Origin: Arthrobacter_M sp030063245
GTDB lineage: Bacteria; Actinomycetota; Actinomycetes; Actinomycetales; Micrococcaceae
Length of the DNA stretch: 64,000 nt
NCBI RefSeq assembly: GCF_051131705.1
Contig: NZ_CP180316.1
Coordinates: forward strand, 434,001 to 498,000
Direction: 5' to 3'
Part shown: in pieces, positions 42,846 to 51,345 of the stretch
How the letters are laid out: each line of letters starts with the position of its first letter
Position numbering within the stretch: the first letter of the stretch is position 1
The notes under the pieces: model-generated
The model's input: the letters and a program-made list of their open reading frames with translations, nothing else
What the model was told of the DNA's origin: nothing
Database searches by the model: none
Position numbers and translations under genes: made by a program

Positions 42846-43643
42846 ATGAGTGATGACGCTGGTACTCCAGTCGAGGGACAGACCGTTGGCAGCGGCCCGG
42901 AAGCAAGCGGTGCCAACGCAAGTGGCCCCCGCGCAAGTGCGCACCCCACAAGTGGTGACCGCGGCGGCGGGGTTGAGGTGAGTGGTGACCGCAGCGGTGG
43001 GGTTGAGGTGAGTGGTGACCAGAGCGCCGCGGTCGAGGTGAGCGGTGACCGCAGCGGCGGGGTTGAGGTGAGCGGGGGTGCCCGTACCGGGGATGCTGGC
43101 GTGGGCAGGGCTCCAGAGAACGGCGTTGGCGTAGTACAGCCCGCGCAGCCCGGGGACCTCGTGGATGAACCGGCCAAGGTCATGCGGATCGGCACCATGA
43201 TCCGGCAGCTCCTGGAAGAGGTCAAAAGCGCGCCGTTGGACGAGGCGGCCCGCAGCCGTCTGGCGCAGATCCACGAGCGCTCCATCAACGAGCTGGAGGA
43301 CGGGCTCGCCCCCGAACTGGTGGACGAACTGCACCGGATCACCCTTCCCTTTTCAGAGGACACGACGCCCTCCGATGCGGAACTGCGGATTGCCCAGGCC
43401 CAGCTGGTCGGCTGGCTGGAAGGGCTGTTCCACGGCATTCAGGCGGCGCTCGCAGCGCAGCAAATGGCCAATCAGCACACGGCGGCACAACTTCAGCTGC
43501 GCCAGCTTCCGCCCGGGACTGTCCTGGCACCGGGCGTCATCGTCGGCGAAAACGGCGAACCGCAACGGGCACCGGCGGGAACGCGGCAGGCCAACGGCCC
43601 CACCCGCGACGAGCCCGGCCACGGTCCCGGCCAGTATCTTTGA
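42846..43643 (+). CDS. bpa: Bacterial proteasome activator (Bpa/PafE, DUF2587)
   Basis: A ring-forming, ATP-independent activator of the actinobacterial 20S proteasome. The 265-aa protein has a disordered N-terminal 95 residues with four near-identical 10-residue repeats (GDRSGGVEVS type). The conserved helical core is VMRIGTMIRQLLEEVKSAPLDEAARSRLAQIHERS through AELRIAQAQLVGWLEGLFHGIQAALAAQQMA (about 111-215). The C-terminus is exactly GQYL, the motif that docks into the proteasome alpha ring. The core region normally continues with the next gene; the island lies immediately upstream and may have replaced its promoter. Confidence 0.94.
   Translation: MSDDAGTPVEGQTVGSGPEASGANASGPRASAHPTSGDRGGGVEVSGDRSGGVEVSGDQSAAVEVSGDRSGGVEVSGGARTGDAGVGRAPENGVGVVQPAQPGDLVDEPAKVMRIGTMIRQLLEEVKSAPLDEAARSRLAQIHERSINELEDGLAPELVDELHRITLPFSEDTTPSDAELRIAQAQLVGWLEGLFHGIQAALAAQQMANQHTAAQLQLRQLPPGTVLAPGVIVGENGEPQRAPAGTRQANGPTRDEPGHGPGQYL
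42950..43077. repeat. 30-bp tandem repeats in the N-terminal part of bpa
   Basis: Four 30-bp units, each encoding about GDRSGGVEVS, with a few substitutions (GDRGGG, GDQSAA). The reading frame is kept, so copy number only changes the length of the disordered N-terminal tail. Confidence 0.85.
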
Positions 43644-44098
43644 CCGCGGTCCCGCCGGTGGCACTATTTGCGGCGGCCCGGCAGGGGCGCAAGGACGACG
43701 CCGAACTTGGCAAAGGTGTGTGGCGGCGCGCCCACGACCGCTTCCGGCGCGGCTTGGACCGGTTCCACCAGATGCTCGAAGGCGTTGAGGACGAGGATCA
43801 CTACAACGCGCTGGTCCCGCTCGCCAACGGACTTGCGGGGCTGCTGCCTCAGGTCCGCGCGGTGTGCGTGGCCGCCCAGCGGCGGGCACCCAGCGCCGGC
43901 CTGGACATTCCGGCCAGCGAGGGTGCCTACCTGAACGAGGTGCATCGCGAACTCTCCCGCGCCGGGAACGCCCTCGCCACCGCGGCCGAAGCCGTCGCGC
44001 TGGTGCGCCTTAACGCAGGTCCGCTGGCCGCCGTCGAACGCCGTGCGCAAACTGTGCACCGACATGTAGCCGAAGCTGCCCGCCTGCTCGGGCGCTGA
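43640..44098 (+). CDS. Conserved hypothetical protein downstream of bpa
   Basis: A 152-aa helical protein without a family I can name. A basic first third (RRAHDRFRRGLDRFHQMLEGVEDEDHYNALVPLANGLAGLLPQVRAVCVAAQRR) is followed by SEGAYLNEVHRELSRAGNALATAAEAVALVRLNAG. The TTG start overlaps the bpa stop (TTGA), so it is coupled to bpa and may be a partner or regulator of the activator. A 25-bp duplication spans its stop codon. Confidence 0.75.
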   Translation: MTAVPPVALFAAARQGRKDDAELGKGVWRRAHDRFRRGLDRFHQMLEGVEDEDHYNALVPLANGLAGLLPQVRAVCVAAQRRAPSAGLDIPASEGAYLNEVHRELSRAGNALATAAEAVALVRLNAGPLAAVERRAQTVHRHVAEAARLLGR

Positions 44099-44128
44099 TC
44101 GAACCCGCCTGCTCGAGCGCTGATTGAA
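44079..44128. repeat. 25-bp tandem duplication spanning the stop codon of the gene after bpa
   Basis: Two adjacent 25-bp units (44079-44103 and 44104-44128) differ at two positions. The first contains the TGA at 44096-44098; the second carries a silent TGA copy. Confidence 0.88.
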
Positions 44129-44169
44129 CCGGTGGCGAGCGGCGTCCCAACCTTCATGAGGGATCAGAA

Positions 44170-44197
44170 AAGCCCCGCACGTGTGGGTGCGGGGCTT
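44170..44197. terminator. Terminator between the bpa operon and tRNA-Thr
   Basis: AAGCCCCGCAC pairs perfectly with GTGCGGGGCTT (11 bp, 6-nt loop). On the minus strand it is followed by TTTTC and lies 7 bp after the tRNA-Thr 3' end, so it mainly ends that tRNA transcript. Confidence 0.85.
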
Positions 44198-44203
44198 GAA
44201 CTG

Positions 44204-44276
44204 AGCCTCCTAACAGAATCGAACTGTTGACCTTTTCATTACGAGTGAAACGCTCTACCAACTGAGCTAAGGAGGC
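44204..44276 (-). tRNA. tRNA-Thr (anticodon CGU)
   Basis: A 73-nt cloverleaf on the minus strand. The acceptor GCCTCCT pairs with AGGAGGC, the anticodon loop CTCGTAA gives CGU, and the T loop is GTTCGATTC. No CCA is encoded. It reads ACG. Confidence 0.95.
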
Positions 44277-44391
44277 CTGCAGCCGCTGGAACCTAACAGC
44301 GGACGCAAGAAACAACTCTAATGGAGCCCACGGTCCTGGTCAAAATCAAGTCAAAATCAGAGTTAAGACAGGGACGGAGCGGCAGTCGAGG

Positions 44392-45954
44392 TCAGCAGCT
44401 CGTCTTATCTGCGGGGACTTTCCCCTCCACGAAGTAGGCGTCCACGGTGGTGCTGATGCAGGCATTGGAGCGTCCGTACGCGGTGTGCCCGTCGCCGTCC
44501 CAGCTCACCAGCACGCCCGAGGAGAGCTGGTCCCGCAACGACACCGCCCACGTGAACGGCGTAGCCGGGTCACGCGTGGTCCCGATGACCAGGATGGGAC
44601 CGGCGCCGTCGGCAGTGATCCTGGCCGGCTTGCTGACCGCGGGATAGGGCCAGTCCTTGCAGGTCAGGCCCGAATACCCAAGCATTTTTCCGAACGTCGG
44701 TGAGGCCTTCTCCAAGGCCGCCGCGTCGGCGCGCATGGCCGCAACGTCGGTGATCATCGGGTAGTCAAGGCAGTTGATGGCACTGAAGGCGAAGGTGGTG
44801 TTGGAGGTGTAGTGCCCGCTGGCATCCCGGTCCGCGGAGTAGTCCGCCAGCGTCAGGATAGGATCGGAATCACCTTGGAAAGCTGCGCTCAGGGCGGATT
44901 TCAGCAGCTCCCAGAGGTCGGTGGAATACATGGCGAATGCCAGGGCGTTGTTGAACTCGCCCGAGGTGACGACGCGACCGTCCTTGGTTTTCTGCGGATT
45001 ATCCACGTAGGTGGCATTCAGGTCCCGGATCTGCTGGACTGCCTGCTCCGGAGTGCCGCTGACCGGGCACTTGGAGTCTTTTAGGCATTGGGTGGCCCAG
45101 GAATGGATGGCCTGCTCGAATCCGGTCGCCTGACCCATGGAAATGTCTTCAATGCTCAGCGAGGGGTCCAAAGCTCCATCGAGGGAGAACTTTCCGACGT
45201 TCTGCGGGAACATCCCGGCGTAGGTTGCCCCCAGCTTGGTCCCGTAGGAGAAGCCCATGTAATTGAGCTTCTTGTCATTGAGCACCGCCCGCATGATGTC
45301 CATGTCCTTGGCAGCGCTGTCCGTGTCAATGTAGGGCAGCACCGTGCTGCTGTTTTTCACACACTGGGCAATATCGGATTTGGTTTCAGTCTCGTAGCCG
45401 GCCAGCCCGGCGTCGGTATCCAGATCAAAGGATTCCTGGCGTTCCTGGTCCCGGGCCGCGTCATCGGTGCAGGTCACCGGATCCGAGCGCTGTACACCGC
45501 GTGGATCGAAGCCGACGATGTCGTAGGCTCCGCGTAGCTTCGGCGAAAAGTAGCTCTTGCCGCCGTCGCGCACCATGTTGTAGCCGGACGCACCGGGACC
45601 ACCCGGATTGACCAGCATCGAACCCTGCTTTTGCGCTGTCGCTGCCATCCGGATGAGTGCCAGATCGATGGACTTACCCTGTGGGGCGGAATAGTCCAGC
45701 GGCACCTTCACCGTGGTGCATTGGAAGGTTTTTTCGCAGCTGTTCCAGGTCACGGACTGGGTGTAGTACATCTGGAGCTCCACCGGGGTGCCGGCAATCA
45801 TCTCCGGGGCGGCGCTGGAAACCCTCGGGGCGGTGTCCATGGCGGGTGCAGGCACGCTGCATGAAGAGAGGAGCAGGGCGCCTGCAACAGCGCCGGCCAT
45901 CATGCCGAAGGGGCAGCGGCGCGGACGGTGCCGTGACGACGGGACAGCTTTCAT
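44392..45954 (-). CDS. Exported alpha/beta hydrolase lipoprotein (tripeptidyl aminopeptidase type)
   Basis: A secreted serine hydrolase of 520 aa related to Streptomyces SlpD/SlpE tripeptidyl aminopeptidases. Residues 1-32 form a lipoprotein signal ending LLLSSC. The hydrolase core has VNPGGPGASGYNMV (oxyanion region), DIVGFDPRGVQRSDPV, the nucleophile MGFSYGTKLG (GxSxG) and, at the C-terminus, the TAP-like domain with ILVIGTTRDPATPFTWA and DGDGHTAYGRSNACI (catalytic His). AGGAGAACTGC precedes the ATG. It is third in a tmk-holB-hydrolase operon, with a 44-bp gap that contains a duplicated 23-mer. Confidence 0.92.
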   Translation of the reverse strand: MKAVPSSRHRPRRCPFGMMAGAVAGALLLSSCSVPAPAMDTAPRVSSAAPEMIAGTPVELQMYYTQSVTWNSCEKTFQCTTVKVPLDYSAPQGKSIDLALIRMAATAQKQGSMLVNPGGPGASGYNMVRDGGKSYFSPKLRGAYDIVGFDPRGVQRSDPVTCTDDAARDQERQESFDLDTDAGLAGYETETKSDIAQCVKNSSTVLPYIDTDSAAKDMDIMRAVLNDKKLNYMGFSYGTKLGATYAGMFPQNVGKFSLDGALDPSLSIEDISMGQATGFEQAIHSWATQCLKDSKCPVSGTPEQAVQQIRDLNATYVDNPQKTKDGRVVTSGEFNNALAFAMYSTDLWELLKSALSAAFQGDSDPILTLADYSADRDASGHYTSNTTFAFSAINCLDYPMITDVAAMRADAAALEKASPTFGKMLGYSGLTCKDWPYPAVSKPARITADGAGPILVIGTTRDPATPFTWAVSLRDQLSSGVLVSWDGDGHTAYGRSNACISTTVDAYFVEGKVPADKTSC

Positions 45955-45968
45955 GCAGTTCTCCTCAT

Positions 45969-46014
45969 GGTGGTGCTACAACAAGCTCAACGGTGGTGCT
46001 ACAGCAGGCTCACG
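45969..46014. repeat. 23-bp tandem duplication spanning the holB stop codon
   Basis: Two 23-bp units (45969-45991 and 45992-46014) match at 19 or more positions. The second, on the minus strand the upstream one, contains the holB stop TAG (46001-45999). The extra copy lies in the leader of the hydrolase gene. Confidence 0.85.
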
Positions 46015-47153
46015 GCCATGGCCTCGACGGCCAGCAGCGGAGCAACATTGGTGGTGGTGATCCGGCGCCGGACGCTGTTGATGGCGTCCATCCGTCCGAG
46101 CGTGATTTCGGGGGTCCCGCTGGCGGCGAATGCCTGCAGCTGGGGGCGTAGGGAGACATTGACCAGGTCGACCTCGGCGGCTTCCGTGCCGGCCAGCTGC
46201 AGCAGCAGGGTATCCCGGTAGAAGGACAGCAGATCCGTTAAAGCCCGGTCCAGCGTGTCCGTGATGGAGCGCTTCGATCGGCGTTTCTGGTCTTCTTCCA
46301 ATGCCTTAACCTGGGACCGCATCGACGCCGGCAAGGCGCCCTTCTCCGGCGCTCCGAGGGAAACCAGCAGCGATTCCTTCTCCGCGGTGTCCCGTTCATC
46401 GTTGGAGGAATTAGCCTCCGCTGTCGCCAGCTCCACCAGCGATCCCGCGGCCCGTACCGCAGTCGTCACGTCCGTCAGCGTCAGCGGCAGGCGGACAATC
46501 GCGTCGCGGCGGCTGCGCGCCCCTTCGTCCCGGGCCAGGCGCCGTGCGATCCCTACATGGCTTTGCGCCGCACGGGCCGCATGTTCCGCCTGACGCGGGT
46601 CGACGCCGTCGCGCCTCACCAGCAGCGCGGCCACGTCCGCCACCGGCGGTACGCGCAGACCGACGGTCCGGCAACGCGAGCGGATGGTGACCAGCACGTC
46701 GGCCGGGCTCGGGGCGCACAAAATCCAGATGGTGCGCGGCGGCGGCTCCTCGATCGCCTTCAGCAGCACATTCGTTGTTCTCTCGATCATCCGGTCGGCG
46801 TCGCCGACAATGATCACGCGCCAGCGGGCCGACGACGGCCGGTCCTGTGCCTTGGTGACCAATTCGCGGGCGTCGGCAATGGCAATGGTCGTTTTCTCGG
46901 TGGCCACGAAGGTGACGTCCGCGTGGGTGCCGGTCATGACGGTGTGGCAGGCGTGGCACTCGCCGCAGCCGCGCTCGCTCAGCTCCACGCGCTCGCAGAC
47001 CAGGGCGGCAGCGAAGGCCCTGGCCGCGTTGGACCGGCCGGAACCGGGAGGCCCGGTGATCAGCCAGGCGTGCATGGGGGAAGGTGACTGTGCGGCGCGC
47101 CGAAGCTGCTCGACGACGGGCTCTTGCCCCTGCAGATCGTCCCAGACGCTCAC
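45999..47153 (-). CDS. holB: DNA polymerase III subunit delta'
   Basis: Clamp-loader subunit of the replicative polymerase. The 384-aa protein has the AAA+ fold: MHAWLITGPPGSGRSNAARAFAAAL (P-loop, about 28-52), the zinc cysteines CGECHACH, RWRVIIVGDADRMIERTTNVLLKAIEEPPPRTIWILCAPSP (Walker B and sensor region), and TIRSRCRTVGL. The GTG start (VSVWDDLQGQ) overlaps the tmk stop (GTGA), as in other actinobacteria. The C-terminal third is divergent helical sequence. Confidence 0.93.
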   Translation of the reverse strand: MSVWDDLQGQEPVVEQLRRAAQSPSPMHAWLITGPPGSGRSNAARAFAAALVCERVELSERGCGECHACHTVMTGTHADVTFVATEKTTIAIADARELVTKAQDRPSSARWRVIIVGDADRMIERTTNVLLKAIEEPPPRTIWILCAPSPADVLVTIRSRCRTVGLRVPPVADVAALLVRRDGVDPRQAEHAARAAQSHVGIARRLARDEGARSRRDAIVRLPLTLTDVTTAVRAAGSLVELATAEANSSNDERDTAEKESLLVSLGAPEKGALPASMRSQVKALEEDQKRRSKRSITDTLDRALTDLLSFYRDTLLLQLAGTEAAEVDLVNVSLRPQLQAFAASGTPEITLGRMDAINSVRRRITTTNVAPLLAVEAMAVSLL

Positions 47154-47842
47154 GGCAACAGCGCCCGCACACGCGCCTGAATCCGCGTGGCCAGCTCGTC
47201 GATGGGAGCCCGGGCACCGAGGACCAGATACTGTTCTGGAGCGGCCGCCGCAAGATCCAGAAAAACGCGGCGGATGTTCCGGTGGAAATCGTCGGGTTCG
47301 GATTCGAGCCGGTCCTCGGCAGCGGCGGCGGCCGTGCGCCGGTCCCGGCCGTCGGCGGGCGCGACGTCCAGCAGCACCGTCAGATCCGGCCACAGTCCGT
47401 TCGTGGCCCACTCATTCAGATCACGGACACGGCGCTCTCCCAGTGCCCGGCCGCCGCCCTGGTACGCAACCGAGGAATCCACATACCTGTCGCTGATGAC
47501 CAGCTCGCCCCGGGCCAGGGCGGGCCGGATGACCTGCGTCGCGTGCGCAGCCCGTGCGGCAGCAAAAATGAGGGTTTCGCAGCGGGCATCAATCTCGCCC
47601 TGGCCGTGCTCCAGCACCAGCGTCCGAAGCTTTTCACCCACCGGAGTGCCGCCCGGCTCACGGGTGCACAGTACCGTGTGGCCAAGCTGTTGCAGGGCAC
47701 CGGCCAGCAGCGCGGCTTGAGTGGACTTGCCGGCGCCGTCGCCGCCTTCAAAGACGATGAACAGTCCCGGGCGGTTGACGCTGGGCGCGGCTGCAGGACC
47801 CGGGTTTTCGGGCCTGGCGTCGGGCGCGCGTTGGGAAGTCAC
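47150..47842 (-). CDS. tmk: Thymidylate kinase
   Basis: Phosphorylates dTMP to dTDP. Motifs: the P-loop IVFEGGDGAGKSTQAALLAGAL (about residues 27-48, normally FEGxDGxGKST), the DR(Y/H) motif VISDRYVDSSVAYQGGGR, and the lid region DRRTAAAAAEDRLESEPDDFHRNIR. The GTG at 47842 gives 230 aa with a short unstructured N-terminus. The open frame extends to 47917, but that part lacks homology-like character. It is the first gene of the tmk-holB-hydrolase operon and divergent from the cystathionine synthase-like gene. Confidence 0.93.
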   Translation of the reverse strand: MTSQRAPDARPENPGPAAAPSVNRPGLFIVFEGGDGAGKSTQAALLAGALQQLGHTVLCTREPGGTPVGEKLRTLVLEHGQGEIDARCETLIFAAARAAHATQVIRPALARGELVISDRYVDSSVAYQGGGRALGERRVRDLNEWATNGLWPDLTVLLDVAPADGRDRRTAAAAAEDRLESEPDDFHRNIRRVFLDLAAAAPEQYLVLGARAPIDELATRIQARVRALLP

Positions 47843-47959
47843 ACCGATAAGCCTACCGACAATACCTGACAGCCCCGGAAGTGCGTCCGGAGCCCGGTGG
47901 CCGGCGGGCAGTGGCACGCCGTGTTACGCCCGCTGAACTGGGCACACTAATCTTGACTC

Positions 47960-49165
47960 ATGAGACTGGAATCCCCTTCACACACCTCGCACGCGGCCGA
48001 TCTGGCGCCGGACACCGTCGTCGTCGCGGCGGGACGCCCCGAGCGCGGGCACGACGCACCGGTGAACCCGCCGATCGTGTTGTCCTCCACCTATGTGGGC
48101 ACCGGCCAAGTGGTGGACGGGGACCGCGCGTACGGGCGATATTCCAACCCCACCTGGGACCCGTTGGAGGAGGCGCTGTCCGAGCTGGAGGGGGCCTCGC
48201 TGCCCGGGCTCATTTTCGGGTCCGGACTGGCCGCGGCGTCCGCCGCCTTGTCCCTGGTCCCCGCCGGCGGCGTGCTGGTGATGCCGAAGCATTCGTACCA
48301 GGGTGCGCTCGTGATGGCCTCGGAGCTGGAGGCCCGCGGACTGTTGACGCTGCGGACGGTGGATATTGCAGACACCGAGGCGGTGATCGCGGCCATCAAT
48401 GGGGACGACGGCGGCGCGGCCGGAGGTGCGTCGGTTCCGGCCAGTATGCTGTGGCTGGAAAGTCCCACCAATCCGATGCTCGAGGTCGCCGATCTGCGCG
48501 CACTGTCGGTGGCCGCATCGGCCGCGGGCGCCGTCGTCGTCACCGACAACACGTTCTCCACGCCGTTGGTGCAGAAACCGCTGGAACTTGGCAGCGACGT
48601 CGTCCTGCATTCGGTCACAAAATATCTGGCCGGGCATTCGGACGTGGTGCTGGGCGCGCTCGTGACCTCCAATGCCCAGCTCCGGGCCGAGCTGCTGCAC
48701 CACCGCTCCATCCATGGCGCCATTGCGGGCCCGTTCGAGGCTTGGCTGGCGCTGCGCGGTTTGCGCACGCTGGCCCTTCGGGTGGAGCGCTCGCAGGCGA
48801 CGGCGGCGGAACTGGCGCAGCGGCTGCTGAACCATCCGCAGATCGACGCGGTGCGTTTCCCTGGGCTGAAACAGGATCCCGGGCACCGGCGCGCCAAGGC
48901 CCAGATGCGGGGGTTTGGGTCGATCCTGGCGGTTGAAGTGCGCGGTGGGGCGGCGGCGGCCGATGCCGTGGTGCAGGCGCTGCGGCTGTGGACACCAGCC
49001 ACCTCACTGGGCGGTGTTGAGTCCTTGATTGAGCGTCGGCGCCGGCATGAAAATGAGCCGGCGTCCGTGCCGGAAAACCTGTTGCGGCTCAGCGTGGGCA
49101 TTGAGAATGCGGAGGATCTGTGGGCGGATCTGCTGCAGGCGCTGGCAGTATCCGCAACGCGCTAG
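47960..49165 (+). CDS. PLP-dependent trans-sulfuration enzyme (cystathionine gamma-synthase-like)
   Basis: A Cys/Met metabolism PLP enzyme of 401 aa. The family core includes PPIVLSSTYV, YGRYSNPTWDPLEEALSELEG, the PLP phosphate site FGSGLAAASAALSLV, LWLESPTNPMLEVAD, VVVTDNTFSTPLVQKPLELGSD, the Schiff-base lysine in VVLHSVTKYLAGHSD (about residue 216), and the C-terminal SLGGVESLIERR. It could be cystathionine gamma-synthase or gamma-lyase; sequence alone does not separate them here. It is probably transcribed together with the following DUF2516 gene (9-bp gap). Confidence 0.9.
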   Translation: MRLESPSHTSHAADLAPDTVVVAAGRPERGHDAPVNPPIVLSSTYVGTGQVVDGDRAYGRYSNPTWDPLEEALSELEGASLPGLIFGSGLAAASAALSLVPAGGVLVMPKHSYQGALVMASELEARGLLTLRTVDIADTEAVIAAINGDDGGAAGGASVPASMLWLESPTNPMLEVADLRALSVAASAAGAVVVTDNTFSTPLVQKPLELGSDVVLHSVTKYLAGHSDVVLGALVTSNAQLRAELLHHRSIHGAIAGPFEAWLALRGLRTLALRVERSQATAAELAQRLLNHPQIDAVRFPGLKQDPGHRRAKAQMRGFGSILAVEVRGGAAAADAVVQALRLWTPATSLGGVESLIERRRRHENEPASVPENLLRLSVGIENAEDLWADLLQALAVSATR

Positions 49166-49174
49166 GCTAATGAC

Positions 49175-49513
49175 GTGGCAATTGTAATTCTGATCATCGC
49201 CGACTCACTGATGCGGCTGCTGGGGCTGGTGCCCTTGGCTCTGTCGCTGTGGGCGCTGGGTGGCTGCCTGCGCACCAAGCCGTCGGATTTTCAGCGCGTG
49301 GACAAGCGGACCAAGAGTTTCTGGACCGCGATCACGGTGGCGGCCTCGGTGGTCAGTGCGCTCTATGTGCTGGAGCCGGGTCTGGGCTTCTTCCTGCTCT
49401 TGGATCTGGCAGCGGCAACGGGTGCCGGCGTCTACTTGGCCGATGTGCGGCCCGCTTTGATGGACGTCCGCCGCGGCGGGAACCGTAACAAGGGCACCTA
49501 CGGCTCCTGGTGA
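49175..49513 (+). CDS. DUF2516 family membrane protein
   Basis: A small membrane protein of 112 aa, characteristic of actinobacteria. Helix 1 is about 10-30 (LLGLVPLALSLWALGGCL), and two further helices follow KRTKSFWTAITVAASVVSALYVL and GLGFFLLLDLAAATGAGVYLADVRPAL. The basic tail RRGGNRNKGTYGSW is typical of the family. The GTG start is 9 bp after the trans-sulfuration gene. The function is unknown. Confidence 0.85.
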   Translation: MAIVILIIADSLMRLLGLVPLALSLWALGGCLRTKPSDFQRVDKRTKSFWTAITVAASVVSALYVLEPGLGFFLLLDLAAATGAGVYLADVRPALMDVRRGGNRNKGTYGSW

Positions 49514-49565
49514 GTGGCCGTGGCCGTGATTCCCCGGTCGAGCGGGTGTGACCGGGACCCGTGTC

Positions 49566-49634
49566 GAGACGGCGGACCAGCCCACCGTCAGTCGTCGGCG
49601 TTAGGGCGAGACGGCGGACCAGCCCACCGTCAGT
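49566..49634. repeat. 27-bp direct repeat flanking the methyltransferase stop codon
   Basis: GAGACGGCGGACCAGCCCACC plus six further identical bases occurs at 49566-49592 and 49608-49634. The gene's stop (49603-49601) lies in the 15 bp between. This corresponds to a 42-bp tandem duplication across the 3' end of the gene. Confidence 0.88.
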
Positions 49635-50434
49635 TCCCCCAGCCGCCAGCGTGCCGGCCCGTCCTGCACCGGCCATCCGGCCGCGCGGAGTCCGCGGCAG
49701 CTGGCGATCCAGCGCTGGCGCGCACCGAAGGAGGCCAGCGGCGCCGCCTCCCACCACGCATGGTCCAGTGCCTGCAGGAAGGTGTGGACCTTTTCACCGG
49801 GAACGTTGTGGTGGATCAGGGCTTTGGGTAGGCGTTCCGCCACGTCCGAGGGCGCTGAAAACGCGCCAAATTTCAAGGATAGTGTCAGCGACACGGGGCC
49901 CGAGCGCTCCAGCGCTACCCAGGTACTGCGCCGGCCGATCTCGTCACAGGTGCCATCCGCAAAAATTCCGTTCGCGGACAGCCTGGCGCACACCGTCGCC
50001 CAGATTGCCGGCACGTCCGCCTCATCGTACTGGCGCAGCACGTTGAATGCGCGGACCATGACGGGGTTTCCTGCCACCGGGATCTCAAAGCCGCCGGGAT
50101 GGAAGCTCAGCCCGTCGTGCTCCAAGGATTTGGCCGACCGAACCCGTGCAGGCTCAATTTCGATCCCCGCAACATGCACACGCGGGTTGACCGCTGCGAG
50201 CCGGTGCTGCAGTTCAACGGCCGTAGTGGGGCTTGCCCCGTACCCCAGGTCGACCACCAGCGGCCGGTCATCGGGGTCAACTGTTCGCAGCCGCCATGCC
50301 TGCGGTACGGCGAGCCAGCGATCCACGCGGCGCAGGCGGTTGGGATTGGTGGTGCCGCGGGTGACGTTGCCAAAGGGCTTGACGCCTCCGGCCCCACCAT
50401 TCGCTGTACTGACCCTGACCGCTCGTTGCACCAC
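49601..50434 (-). CDS. Class I SAM-dependent methyltransferase
   Basis: A 277-aa putative methyltransferase. The SAM loop is DRPLVVDLGYGASPTTAVELQHRLA (about residues 56-80), followed by VHVAGIEIEPARVRSA (acidic residue binding ribose) and FNVLRQYDEADVPAIWATVCARLSANGIFADGTCDEIGRRSTWV, which has the actinobacterial type of post-II region. The substrate is unknown. It is transcribed alone, facing the DUF2516 gene, and divergent from gpmA. Confidence 0.85.
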   Translation of the reverse strand: MVQRAVRVSTANGGAGGVKPFGNVTRGTTNPNRLRRVDRWLAVPQAWRLRTVDPDDRPLVVDLGYGASPTTAVELQHRLAAVNPRVHVAGIEIEPARVRSAKSLEHDGLSFHPGGFEIPVAGNPVMVRAFNVLRQYDEADVPAIWATVCARLSANGIFADGTCDEIGRRSTWVALERSGPVSLTLSLKFGAFSAPSDVAERLPKALIHHNVPGEKVHTFLQALDHAWWEAAPLASFGARQRWIASCRGLRAAGWPVQDGPARWRLGELTVGWSAVSP

Positions 50435-50568
50435 GGTCCAAGCCTACCGATGCCCAGACCCCTCAACCGATGACGCACGTCGCGCCTATATCTGCGCCGG
50501 GGATGGGCGCGACGTGCGACATCGATGGAGGGGCAGGGGGCGGGCCGGTCCTCGGATAGGATTCTTGC

Positions 50569-51318
50569 ATGACCTCTTACAAGCTGATCCTGCTGCGCCA
50601 TGGGCACAGCGAATGGAATGCCAAGAACCTGTTTACCGGCTGGGTGGACGTTGACCTGAATGATCAGGGGCGCGCGGAGGCGGTCCGCGGCGGTGAGCTG
50701 CTGGTTGAGCATGAGCTGCTCCCGGACATTCTGTACACGTCCCGCCAGAAGCGAGCCATCAACACCGCGAATTTGGCGCTGGCCGCAGCCGACCGCGGCT
50801 GGATCGATGTGAAGCGCAGCTGGCGGCTCAATGAGCGCCACTATGGTGCGCTGCAGGGCAAGGACAAGGCCCAGACGCTGGCCGAATACGGCGAGGAGCA
50901 GTTCATGACGTGGCGCCGGTCCTACGACACGGCGCCGCCGCCCCTGTCGGATGACAGTCAGTTTTCCCAGGTGGGGGACCCGCGTTACGCGGACCTGGGC
51001 AACTCGATTCCGCGCACCGAGTGCCTCAAGGACGTGCTGGAGCGGATGCTTCCGTACTGGGAGTCGGACATTTCGGCCGACCTGAGGGCCGGCAGGACGG
51101 TGCTGGTGACGGCCCACGGCAACTCGCTTCGCGCGCTGGTCAAGCACCTGGACGGCATCTCCGACCAGGACATAGCGGGGCTGAACATTCCCACCGGCAT
51201 TCCGCTGGTCTACGAGCTGGACGAGAACTTCAAGCCATTAACGCCGGGCGGCACGTACTTGGACCCGGCCGCCGCGGCGGAAGCCATCAAGGCCGTGGCA
51301 AACCAAGGCAAAAAGTAG
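50569..51318 (+). CDS. gpmA: 2,3-bisphosphoglycerate-dependent phosphoglycerate mutase
   Basis: Glycolytic/gluconeogenic interconversion of 3- and 2-phosphoglycerate. At 249 aa it is full length. The phosphohistidine motif LILLRHGHSEWNAKNLFTGW (His11) is at the N-terminus, WRLNERHYGALQGKDK contains the proton donor glutamate region, and VLVTAHGNSLRALVKHLD the second histidine. It is monocistronic, ended by a 25-bp hairpin facing phoU. Confidence 0.96.
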   Translation: MTSYKLILLRHGHSEWNAKNLFTGWVDVDLNDQGRAEAVRGGELLVEHELLPDILYTSRQKRAINTANLALAAADRGWIDVKRSWRLNERHYGALQGKDKAQTLAEYGEEQFMTWRRSYDTAPPPLSDDSQFSQVGDPRYADLGNSIPRTECLKDVLERMLPYWESDISADLRAGRTVLVTAHGNSLRALVKHLDGISDQDIAGLNIPTGIPLVYELDENFKPLTPGGTYLDPAAAAEAIKAVANQGKK

Positions 51319-51345
51319 CCTCTCCCACTCACCGGTGGTGAAGGA

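Noticed and set aside
42123..43334. A 403-codon coupling-protein gene reaching into bpa
   Set aside because: Only the last 220 codons resemble a T4CP; the rest is the antisense of bpa, including its mirrored 30-bp repeats.
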